This document shows, in pieces, positions 1 to 6,212 of a stretch of 8,429 nucleotides of DNA. The notes under the pieces are model-generated. The model saw only the letters and a program-made list of their open reading frames with translations. It was not told the origin of the DNA and did not search any database. Within the stretch, counting starts at the first letter, position 1. Each line of letters opens with the position of its first letter. A program made the translations under genes and the position numbers. Source of the DNA: an uncultured Lachnospiraceae bacterium (lineage in GTDB: Bacteria; Bacillota; Clostridia; Lachnospirales; Lachnospiraceae); NCBI GenBank assembly GCA_905236615.1, contig CAJORC010000326.1:1-8429 (forward strand). Reading direction: 5' to 3'.

Positions 1-624
1 ATGCGGTCTCCAGACACCGGTTCCGATAAATATTGATTTGTAACCATCACGGAAAAGTGCATCTATATTGAGCGAACCGCCTATAGTAGTATTTGGTCTT
101 ACCTTTACTCCGAGCATATCGAGCTTCTTCATATATCTGTCAAGGATCGTCTTGGGAAGTCTGAATTCCGGTATACCGTAACGGAGAACTCCTCCTATCT
201 TGTCGCGGCTCTCAAAGATAGTCACATCATAGCCTCTGAGGGCAAGGATTATCGCAATTGTAAGACCTGCGGGACCGCTTCCGATTATTGCGGTTTTGAT
301 ATGGTTCTTCTCAATCTCGTCGCCTGCAAAGCGGTCAAGATATGCATCGGAAATATAGTTTTCAATACTCGACCAGTGGATAGGGCTGCCCTTTATTCCC
401 TGAACACAGTTGCCTTCACACTGGGCATCGTGGTCACAAACTAAAGAACATACAACACTTAAAGGATTATTCTTAAAAAGTTCCCTGCCTGCTTCCCTGC
501 TTTTTCCCTCAAGGAAAAGCTTTATCATTTCCGGGATCTCGGTCTCGACCGGACATCCCTGTTTACATCTGGGGTTTTTGCACTGGAGACATCTCTGTGC
601 CTCCTTAACAACATGTACTGCCAC
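1..624 (-). CDS. NAD(P)-dependent Fe-S/FAD oxidoreductase, GltD/NfnB-like (C-terminus outside window)
   Basis: This is the first 208 residues of a flavoprotein of the glutamate synthase small subunit family, which transfers electrons between NAD(P)H, FAD and Fe-S centres in the cytoplasm. Seen: an N-terminal Cys cluster CLQCKNPRCKQGCP (Cys12, 15, 20, 24), a second cluster CSLVCDHDAQCEGNC (Cys59, 63, 69, 73), and then a dinucleotide-binding GSGPAG at 115-120 followed by FES about 20 residues later. The start is GTG at 622-624, chosen because AAGGAAGG (633-640) lies 8 nt upstream and the protein then begins with the family-typical VKEAQRCLQC. Full-length relatives are about 450 residues, so roughly half is missing to the left. 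The second cluster has Asp64 where many relatives have Pro. The partner could be a GltB-like large subunit or an NfnA-like subunit, but neither lies upstream, and the left side is not visible. The family call is firm; the exact reaction (glutamate synthase, NfnB or a stand-alone oxidoreductase) is open. Confidence 0.88.
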   Translation of the reverse strand, partial: MAVHVVKEAQRCLQCKNPRCKQGCPVETEIPEMIKLFLEGKSREAGRELFKNNPLSVVCSLVCDHDAQCEGNCVQGIKGSPIHWSSIENYISDAYLDRFAGDEIEKNHIKTAIIGSGPAGLTIAIILALRGYDVTIFESRDKIGGVLRYGIPEFRLPKTILDRYMKKLDMLGVKVRPNTTIGGSLNIDALFRDGYKSIFIGTGVWRPH

Positions 625-656
625 TTTCTATACCTTCCTTTTCAATTTTAAAACCT

Positions 657-685
657 ATTCTAAACCCTATTTTATGCGATATCAA
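657..685 (-). promoter_or_regulatory. Sigma-A-type promoter for the GltD/NfnB-like gene
   Basis: On the minus strand, TTGATA (680-685) and TAGAAT (657-662) are separated by exactly 17 bases. Transcription would start near 650. That leaves a leader of about 25 nt carrying the AAGGAAGG ribosome binding site before the GTG start at 624. Spacing, hexamers and position all agree. No experimental start site is available. Confidence 0.7.
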
Positions 686-719
686 GCGTTATTAATTTAA
701 CACACTAAAGTGCTGTATT

Positions 720-733
720 TTGATTTGGATCAA
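720..733. promoter_or_regulatory. FNR-like dyad TTGAT-N4-ATCAA
   Basis: The sequence TTGAT TTGG ATCAA is a perfect 5+5 inverted repeat. It matches the consensus site of Fnr-type regulators of the Crp/Fnr family, as known from enterobacteria. Its centre (about 726.5) is roughly 76 bases upstream of the inferred start of the leftward oxidoreductase transcript. It is roughly 90 bases upstream of the possible rightward carboxypeptidase start. That placement would suit upstream activation of the leftward promoter. Whether this organism has a regulator of that specificity cannot be seen, so the role is inference. Confidence 0.35.
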
Positions 734-802
734 TTACTTTTTTCGGGCAAACGATAATAATTCACTAAAACTTAACTGGAAATTAGTTTCTTATTATTGT
801 AT

Positions 803-813
803 TATAATATAAT
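803..813 (+). promoter_or_regulatory. Possible -10 region for dacA (two overlapping TATAAT)
   Basis: TATAAT occurs at 803-808 and again at 808-813, about 90 bases before the dacA start. Neither copy has a convincing -35 hexamer at 16-18 bases, nor an extended TGN. The surrounding sequence is very AT-rich, so one or both could be chance. It is the best -10 candidate in the rightward direction. Confidence 0.3.
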
Positions 814-886
814 GCATTTTCTTGTTTTATATTTGAAAATTCACTTTTATTAAGATAATTACGATTTAGGTTTAATATAGATTTTC

Positions 887-901
887 GAGGTATTTGATTT
901 G
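887..901 (+). promoter_or_regulatory. Ribosome binding site setting a TTG start for dacA
   Basis: GAGG (887-890) is followed by 8 bases and then TTG (899-901). No in-frame ATG or GTG lies between this site and the signal peptide. Starting here gives a normal n-region (FNNYKKA) before the hydrophobic core. TTG plus a short SD suggests modest translation. Confidence 0.65.
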
Positions 902-2365
902 TTTAATAATTACAAAAAAGCCCTGTCGTTATTTACGGCTGTTTTTATCGCTGCCGGGAGCCTTTTTTCCGGCCTTAGTGTTTATGCTGATGAACCGACA
1001 AGGGAAGATATAAATGCAGCCAGAATGGCTATGAGCGCTTCCACTGATTCAATTCCGGGCTGGCCGGAGGCGCCTAAGGTATGTTCTGAAAGCGCAGTAC
1101 TTATGGATGCCGATACAGGCGTTATCCTTTATTCAAAGAATGCGGATGTGATACACTATCCCGCCAGCACCACCAAGGTAATGACCTGCCTGCTTGCTGC
1201 CGAGAACTGTTCATTAGATGAGATCGTTACTTTTTCACACGAAGCAGTTTACGGAATCGACCGCGGCTCTTCTAATGTAGGTATTGATGAAGGTCAGGCT
1301 ATGACAATGGAAGAAGCCCTTTACTGTGTCATGCTTGCTTCTGCCAACGAGGTTGCCTCTGCCGTTGCCGAACATGTCGGCGGCTCGATCGAGCACTTTG
1401 CAGAAATGATGAATGAGCGTGCAGCAGAGCTTGGATGCACCAATACCCACTTTGTAAATGCAAACGGTCTTCCTAATGATGAGCATCTTACAACCGCCCA
1501 CGACTTAGCTCTTATCACAAGAGCTTTTAACAATAATGAAACTTTAAGACGAATTGCCGGAACGAACCACTACAGAGTGGAAGCTTCCGTTTCGCAGCCG
1601 GATACTTTTGATCTTGCTAACCATCACAAAATGTATCCCGGCAACAACTACGCCTATGAATATATTACATGGGGAAAGACCGGATATACGAATGTTGCAA
1701 GATCTACTCTCGTAACCTGTGCTGAAAAGAACGGAATGAATCTTGTATGTACAATAATGAAATGTGAACCGACCTATCAGTACACAGATACGACAGAGCT
1801 TTTTGAATACGGCTTCAACAATTTCCAGAAGCTCTATGTTTCCGATAATGAAGACAGCTTCAATATTGTTTCATCCGACTTCTTTGATACGGAAAGCTCG
1901 ATATTCGGAAGTACGAAATCTCTTCTGGAGCTTGACTCTTCCGGCTATTGTATCATTCCAAACACTGCAAGCTTTGACGACCTGACCTATGATATTAGTT
2001 ATGATACGGAAGATCCTCAGGACATAGCCAAGATCAATTACAGCTATGAGGGAGTTTATGTCGGAGGCACCTCGCTCCGTCTTCTTGATTCGGGAACTCA
2101 TGAATTCAGTTTCGGAACAGCTTCCGTTTCGGGAAATGTGGAACCCGTAGGCAATACGCAGACAGATAACGAAGAAAAACAGAAAGTTATATACGTCAAC
2201 ATAAAGACTGTTATAATCATCGGTATCGTTGCCGCTGTCATTCTGATAATTATTCTGGTTCTCTGGCTTCTCTTCAGGAAAAACAGTTATTCAAACCGCA
2301 GACGCCGGAATATTCTTAAACGCAATCGCCGTTACGGTTCGGAATTTGATGACTTTGATTTTTGA
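899..2365 (+). CDS. dacA: Serine-type D-Ala-D-Ala carboxypeptidase (DacA/PBP5-like), membrane anchored
   Basis: This 488-residue low-molecular-weight penicillin-binding protein (peptidase family S11) removes the terminal D-Ala from peptidoglycan pentapeptides outside the cell membrane, which limits cross-linking. Seen: a signal peptide at 1-30 with a likely cut after VYA, and the three active-site motifs S90-T-T-K93 (catalytic Ser90), S148-A-N150 and K260-T-G262. A beta-rich region at about 275-400 corresponds in position to the PBP5 C-terminal domain but is divergent. A strong hydrophobic helix lies at about 437-459, followed by a basic stretch (RKNSYSNRRRR) and an acidic end (EFDDFDF). Classical DacA proteins end in an amphipathic anchor; here a true membrane-spanning helix with a cytoplasmic tail of about 29 residues replaces it. 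The start is TTG. The gene stands alone: it diverges from the oxidoreductase and converges on trmB, with its own terminator. The enzyme class is near certain. The symbol is by family; DacF-type or sporulation-specific paralogues cannot be excluded. Confidence 0.93.
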   Translation: MFNNYKKALSLFTAVFIAAGSLFSGLSVYADEPTREDINAARMAMSASTDSIPGWPEAPKVCSESAVLMDADTGVILYSKNADVIHYPASTTKVMTCLLAAENCSLDEIVTFSHEAVYGIDRGSSNVGIDEGQAMTMEEALYCVMLASANEVASAVAEHVGGSIEHFAEMMNERAAELGCTNTHFVNANGLPNDEHLTTAHDLALITRAFNNNETLRRIAGTNHYRVEASVSQPDTFDLANHHKMYPGNNYAYEYITWGKTGYTNVARSTLVTCAEKNGMNLVCTIMKCEPTYQYTDTTELFEYGFNNFQKLYVSDNEDSFNIVSSDFFDTESSIFGSTKSLLELDSSGYCIIPNTASFDDLTYDISYDTEDPQDIAKINYSYEGVYVGGTSLRLLDSGTHEFSFGTASVSGNVEPVGNTQTDNEEKQKVIYVNIKTVIIIGIVAAVILIIILVLWLLFRKNSYSNRRRRNILKRNRRYGSEFDDFDF

Positions 2366-2378
2366 TAAAAGACATAAT

Positions 2379-2412
2379 AAAACGCGGAAGTATTTTTAAC
2401 TCCCGCGTTTTT
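2379..2412. terminator. Intrinsic terminator between convergent dacA and trmB
   Basis: AAAACGCGG (2379-2387) pairs perfectly with CCGCGTTTT (2403-2411) around a 15-base loop, and a run of T follows (2408-2412). It begins 13 bases after the dacA stop. On the minus strand the same stem ends in TTTTATTAT, so it can also serve the trmB end of the leftward operon, whose stop codon is at 2415-2417. The rightward direction has the cleaner T tract. Confidence 0.85.
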
Positions 2413-2414
2413 CA

Positions 2415-3062
2415 TTATTTAAATTTAATTTTATACTTAAATATCGGATTTCCCTTAGCAGAAAACTTCTCTTCATATTCCGTCATGACATTGTCTTTCA
2501 TTTCCGCCTCGTCCGAGTGCAGATCTCTCGACATATAGAGAAGCTCACAGCCTGCAGGCTCGATCTCTTCCAATGCAAAATCAAACAGATCTTTATTATC
2601 CGTCTTAAATTCTATGATCCCGTCTTCAGCAAGAATCCCCGAAAAGATCTTTAAGAATTCCCTTGATTCAAGTCTTCTCTTTGCATGCCTTGCCTTCGGC
2701 CATGGATCGGAGAAATTCAGATATATTTTCGAAACTTCACCTTTTGCAAAGAACTGCTCTATCTCTGCAGCATCCATACGGATGAACCTTAAGTTCTCAG
2801 GCTCTTTTTCCATTTCATCGAGTTTCTTCAGAGCCTTTATCATTACGCTCTCATATCTTTCAATACCTACAAAATTGATATCGGGATACTTTACTGCCAT
2901 ATCGGTTATAAATCTTCCCTTGCCCATCCCGACTTCAACAGCGATCGGATTATCATTACCGAATATATTCTTCCAGCCCTGCTTTGTTTCCTCGCTGCTC
3001 TGCACGCATCTTCTGTCCTGAGCCACTGCTTCTCTGGCTCCCGGAATATTTCTGAGTCTCAT
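2415..3062 (-). CDS. trmB: tRNA (guanine-N7-)-methyltransferase
   Basis: This 215-residue enzyme transfers a methyl group from S-adenosylmethionine to N7 of G46 in the variable loop of tRNAs. Seen: the SAM-binding motif E43-VGMGKGRF, the second-strand acidic GIERYES (66-72), and D97 in the RMDAAE segment. The signature LNFSDPWPKARHAKRRL spans 115-131, FKTDN is at 152-156, and the C-terminal TEYEEKF is at 194-200. All family hallmarks are intact and the length is normal. The ATG start gives the usual N-terminus MRLRNIPGA. The ribosome binding site is poor (AGATAAGAA) and only 9 bases separate it from the stop of the upstream exonuclease gene, so translation probably depends on coupling. It is the last gene of the leftward operon and ends at the shared terminator. 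Confidence 0.96.
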   Translation of the reverse strand: MRLRNIPGAREAVAQDRRCVQSSEETKQGWKNIFGNDNPIAVEVGMGKGRFITDMAVKYPDINFVGIERYESVMIKALKKLDEMEKEPENLRFIRMDAAEIEQFFAKGEVSKIYLNFSDPWPKARHAKRRLESREFLKIFSGILAEDGIIEFKTDNKDLFDFALEEIEPAGCELLYMSRDLHSDEAEMKDNVMTEYEEKFSAKGNPIFKYKIKFK

Positions 3063-3071
3063 TTCTTATCT

Positions 3072-4076
3072 TTATTTCACTTTCTTTATAGATTTCCTGC
3101 GGTTCCGGCCTCTTGCCTTCTGCTCCATCGCCGCAAGTTTCGCAGCCTGAGTCTTTGACTTCCGCTCACGTTTCTTTAATTCTTCAATGTCTTCTTTGGC
3201 TGCAGTTCTGACCGTTTTAACGATATATATGTTGCCGTTCCCGACCTTCTTTATCCTAAGCTTTGAACGCATAAGCCCGTGCTCCTCACACTTTCCGACA
3301 CAGTAGTAATGCTTATTGTTCAGTGTGAACCATGGTATGCTTTTCCTTATGATCTCACCGCAGATATAGCATCTTAAAAGCGATACTTCCGGTTCCTTCT
3401 GAGCCTCCTGCTTCGACTCAAATTCCCTTGAGATATACTTCGAGTAAGTCCTGAATTTTGCATGAATCTCAGATGCCGCGTCTTTCGGTCTGTGGAAAAC
3501 ATCCAGAGAATAATAGTCCTCAACATCGGACCTGTCCATTTTTTTAAGGATCATCGCTGTGTAGTAAGCATCACTGTCAGCCCGGTGAAACATATCATTC
3601 TTCTCGATGTTCATGAAATCAACTGCCGTTTCAAGTGCCCTGCGGCTCTTACCATCAGAATAAACGATACTGAAAAGCTTCTGAACATCAAGGAATTTAA
3701 GCGGCCCCTCCGAAAGGGGATCGATACCGTAATAGCGCATATTTATCTGGAGCTCTGTCAGGTCGGAATTTCCCCATGTGCAGAATATATAATCGTCCCC
3801 GCACCATTTCAAGAAGCGCTTTACAACATAAGGAAAAATCTCCGCATCTTCAAGTTCCTCCATGTCCAGATGTATAACCTGCTGGGTCATGAAGTTCATC
3901 TTTTTATATACCTGCGGATGAACATACTCATTAAAGGTATCAACTATATTCTTGTTTTCATCCAGCTTTACCGCTCCGATCTCCACTATTTCAAAAGGGA
4001 TATTCGGATTCTCGGTCAGTGGAGAGCCCTGATTCCATTCAAGATCAAATACTATATAATTTTTCATAATCCTCAT
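3072..4076 (-). CDS. DEDDh 3'-5' exonuclease (KapD/ERI-1-like) with C-terminal Cys4 cluster and basic tail
   Basis: This is a 334-residue predicted exonuclease of the DnaQ/RNase T superfamily. Seen: Exo I motif FDLEWN with D11 and E13, Exo II Asp105 in TWGNSDLTEL, and Exo III H164-RADSD169, so all four acidic residues and the His of the DEDDh type are present. The FDLEWN signature resembles the KapD/ERI-1 branch, whose members act on RNA or DNA 3' ends; the substrate here is unknown. After the domain (about 5-190), C236-x2-C239 and C259-x3-C263 flank a short beta-like stretch, which I read as a small zinc ribbon. Residues 291-334 are Lys/Arg-rich and could bind nucleic acid. The start codon overlaps the malQ stop as ATGA. 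A second in-frame ATG at 4065-4067 (Met4) has GAGG only 3 nt before it, so the true start may be either. The nuclease fold is confident; the cellular role is not. Confidence 0.87.
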   Translation of the reverse strand: MRIMKNYIVFDLEWNQGSPLTENPNIPFEIVEIGAVKLDENKNIVDTFNEYVHPQVYKKMNFMTQQVIHLDMEELEDAEIFPYVVKRFLKWCGDDYIFCTWGNSDLTELQINMRYYGIDPLSEGPLKFLDVQKLFSIVYSDGKSRRALETAVDFMNIEKNDMFHRADSDAYYTAMILKKMDRSDVEDYYSLDVFHRPKDAASEIHAKFRTYSKYISREFESKQEAQKEPEVSLLRCYICGEIIRKSIPWFTLNNKHYYCVGKCEEHGLMRSKLRIKKVGNGNIYIVKTVRTAAKEDIEELKKRERKSKTQAAKLAAMEQKARGRNRRKSIKKVK

Positions 4077-5563
4077 CTGGCATAAAGCTTAGCCAGTTCT
4101 TTCATTCGCTTCTGAAGCTTTTTGGTGAATGCTGATTTCTTCATTCTCCACTGCCAGTTCTTTCCGAGTGTCGAAGGCTGGTTTATCCTCGCCTCTGATC
4201 CCAGATTAAGAAAGTCCTGCATAGGTATAACAGCAAGATCTGCCACGCTCATGTAAGCAGCCCGGATAAATTCCCATGTAAGATCTTCCTCTTTTACATC
4301 TTCCAGATGCAGATATTTAAGAGCATAAGCCTTATCCTTCGGCGAAATCGAAGCGAGCCATCCACGGGTGGTCTCATTATCATGGGTACCTGTATAAACC
4401 ACACAATTTTTGCTGTAATTATGCGGCTGATAATCCGAATCATCCCTTGAGTCAAATGCAAACTGAAGCACTTTCATTCCCGGATATTTCGTACGGGCAA
4501 CAAGTCTCAATACTGAAGGAGTAAGGAATCCCAGATCCTCTGCGATGACCGGTCTGTCTCCCAGCTGCTTTTTCATTTCCGCAAAAAGAGCATATCCGGG
4601 ACCTTTCTTCCACTTACCGTGTATTGCGTCCTTAGCCCCATACGGTATGCAGTAGAAAGCATCAAAACCGCGGAAGTGATCTATACGTACCATATCATAA
4701 AGTTCAAAGCATTTTGCAAGACGCTTTATCCACCAAGCATATCCGGTTTCTTTCTGGTAATCCCAGTTATAAAGCGGATTGCCCCAAAGCTGACCTGTGG
4801 CAGAAAAAGCATCAGGCGGACATCCGGCAACCGCAACAGGGTTGCACTCTTCATCAAACCAGAAGAGTTCCGGATTAGCCCATGCATCCGCACTGTCGAA
4901 GGCAACATAGATCGGAATGTCTCCTATGATCTCGATGCCTTTTTCATTTGCATATTTTTTTAAAGCTGTCCATTCTTCCAGAAATTCAAACTGGAGAAAT
5001 TCATAAAAAACTATCTCACGGGCAAATTTTGTCTTCGCATCTTTTATTGCCTTTTCTTCACGGCGCTTAAGTTTCTCATCCCACTCAGCCCATGATCTGC
5101 TGTCGTTGTCTTCCTTGATCGACATATAAAGGGCGTAGTCTTCGAGCCAGTCAGCATTGTCTTTTACAAACTTCTTGAAGGCAGCATTTTTTTCAATCTT
5201 GCTGTTTTCAAATGCTTTTTTCAAGAGTTTGAATCTGTTGTTCCATACTTTTTCGTAATCGATCTTCTGACTGTTTTTTCCAAAGTCGTAGCTGTCACAT
5301 TCTTTTTTGCTTATCCAGCCTTTTTTAATAAGTGTCTCAGGATCGATATAATACGGATTTCCTGCAAAGGTTGAAAATGACTGGTAAGGGCTGTCGCCAT
5401 AGCTCGTAGGTCCCAGCGGAAGAAGCTGCCAGCAGGACTGGCCTGCTGCCTGAAGTGCATCAACGAATTCATAAGCTTCTTTTGAGAAGCATCCAATTCC
5501 ATACTTTGAAGGAATTGAAAACACCGGCATGAGTACGCCGCATTTTCTTGATCTTTTCTTCAT
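4073..5563 (-). CDS. malQ: 4-alpha-glucanotransferase (amylomaltase, GH77)
   Basis: This 496-residue cytoplasmic disproportionating enzyme transfers alpha-1,4-glucan segments between maltodextrins, for use of starch breakdown products or glycogen. Seen: N-terminal GVLMPVFSIPSKYGIG (9-24), QLLPLGPTSYGDSPYQS (46-62), and GDIPIYVAFDSADAW (214-228). The catalytic residues are Asp295 in VRIDHFRGF (nucleophile), Glu342 in IAEDLG (acid/base) and Asp395 in GTHDNETTRGW (transition-state stabiliser). The C-terminal MQDFLNLGSEARINQPST (448-465) is typical. The length is normal for the short bacterial type. GGAGG (5569-5573) sits 5 nt before the ATG. It lies 67 bases after trpG with no visible terminator and overlaps the exonuclease gene by 4 bases. 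No maltose transport, phosphorylase or regulator gene is nearby, so its place in this operon is not explained by pathway. Confidence 0.96.
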   Translation of the reverse strand: MKKRSRKCGVLMPVFSIPSKYGIGCFSKEAYEFVDALQAAGQSCWQLLPLGPTSYGDSPYQSFSTFAGNPYYIDPETLIKKGWISKKECDSYDFGKNSQKIDYEKVWNNRFKLLKKAFENSKIEKNAAFKKFVKDNADWLEDYALYMSIKEDNDSRSWAEWDEKLKRREEKAIKDAKTKFAREIVFYEFLQFEFLEEWTALKKYANEKGIEIIGDIPIYVAFDSADAWANPELFWFDEECNPVAVAGCPPDAFSATGQLWGNPLYNWDYQKETGYAWWIKRLAKCFELYDMVRIDHFRGFDAFYCIPYGAKDAIHGKWKKGPGYALFAEMKKQLGDRPVIAEDLGFLTPSVLRLVARTKYPGMKVLQFAFDSRDDSDYQPHNYSKNCVVYTGTHDNETTRGWLASISPKDKAYALKYLHLEDVKEEDLTWEFIRAAYMSVADLAVIPMQDFLNLGSEARINQPSTLGKNWQWRMKKSAFTKKLQKRMKELAKLYAR

Positions 5564-5630
5564 AGTAACCTCCGATAATATTTACTGATCATCCAACTGC
5601 GTCAATCAACTGAAGTGCTCGACTCCGATC

Positions 5631-6212
5631 TTACTGATTCTTCTTACAGATCTGAAGAAAATTCTCTAACATCCTGCTGCCCCTCGGGGTAAGGATAGAT
5701 TCGGGATGGAACTGCAATCCAAAAGTGGGATGGCTTTCGTGCTGCACAGCCATTATCTCTCCGTCAGCGGTTCTTGCTATAGCCTTAAGCTCAGTCGGAA
5801 GTGTTTCTTCGAGAACTGCAAGTGAGTGATATCTTCCTACTCTGATATTCTCTTCGAGTCCCTTAAAGATCGGGGAGTCTGTATTGATCTCGGTCTCTGA
5901 CTGTTTACCGTGCATAAGTTCTTTTGCATAAGATACAGTCGCTCCGAAAGCTTTACAGATTGCCTGATGTCCGAGGCATACTCCGAGGATCGGAATTTTA
6001 CCCGATAATTTTTCTGCAGTCTCTATACAGATTCCGGCGTCTTCCGGTCTTCCCGGACCGGGCGAAAGAATGATCCCGTCAGGTTCCATTGCTTCAAGTT
6101 CTGCAACAGTCATTGCATCGTTTCTGATGACTTTGATGTCGGGCTCCAGTTCACCGATCATCTGATAAAGGTTATAGGAAAAGCTGTCATAATTATCTAC
6201 AAGAACTATCAT
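5631..6212 (-). CDS. trpG: Anthranilate synthase component II (glutamine amidotransferase)
   Basis: This 193-residue class I glutamine amidotransferase releases ammonia from glutamine for TrpE. Numbered from the chosen ATG, one sees VDNYDSFSYN near the start, the oxyanion region SPGPGRPEDAG (50-60), nucleophile Cys79 in GVCLGHQ, HGKQSE at 101-106, YHSLAV at 128-133, and His169 and Glu171 in QFHPES. The catalytic triad is complete. I start it at ATG 6210-6212 rather than GTG 6216-6218: AGGAGG (6220-6225) is 7 nt from the ATG but 1 nt from the GTG, and the ATG gives the family-typical [11 protein letters not shown]. The ATG overlaps the trpE stop as ATGA, which implies coupled translation and equal subunit amounts. 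TrpG and PabA are hard to tell apart by sequence; the adjacent TrpE decides the name, although dual use in folate synthesis is possible. Confidence 0.94.
   Translation of the reverse strand: MIVLVDNYDSFSYNLYQMIGELEPDIKVIRNDAMTVAELEAMEPDGIILSPGPGRPEDAGICIETAEKLSGKIPILGVCLGHQAICKAFGATVSYAKELMHGKQSETEINTDSPIFKGLEENIRVGRYHSLAVLEETLPTELKAIARTADGEIMAVQHESHPTFGLQFHPESILTPRGSRMLENFLQICKKNQ

Noticed and set aside
410..700. Plus-strand open frame of 96 codons spanning the oxidoreductase start and the intergenic region
   Set aside because: It covers the opposite strand of the Cys-cluster coding region and the promoter, and it has no credible ribosome binding site.
703..712. CACT-AA-AGTG short palindrome in the divergent intergenic region
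   Set aside because: Four-base arms in AT-rich DNA are expected by chance; nothing ties it to a promoter more closely than the neighbouring FNR-like dyad.
2614..3021. Plus-strand open frame of 135 codons opposite trmB
   Set aside because: It lies entirely within a fully conserved trmB and has no ribosome site or family resemblance.
3462..4085. Plus-strand open frame of 207 codons opposite the exonuclease gene
   Set aside because: The minus strand carries intact catalytic motifs over the whole stretch. The plus-strand product resembles no family and is explained as an antisense shadow.
5564..5630. Possible separate promoter or terminator between trpG and malQ
   Set aside because: On the minus strand TTGACG and TATTAT are 19 bases apart, and the start would fall inside the malQ ribosome site. 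No stable hairpin with a T tract is seen, only a CAACTG direct repeat.
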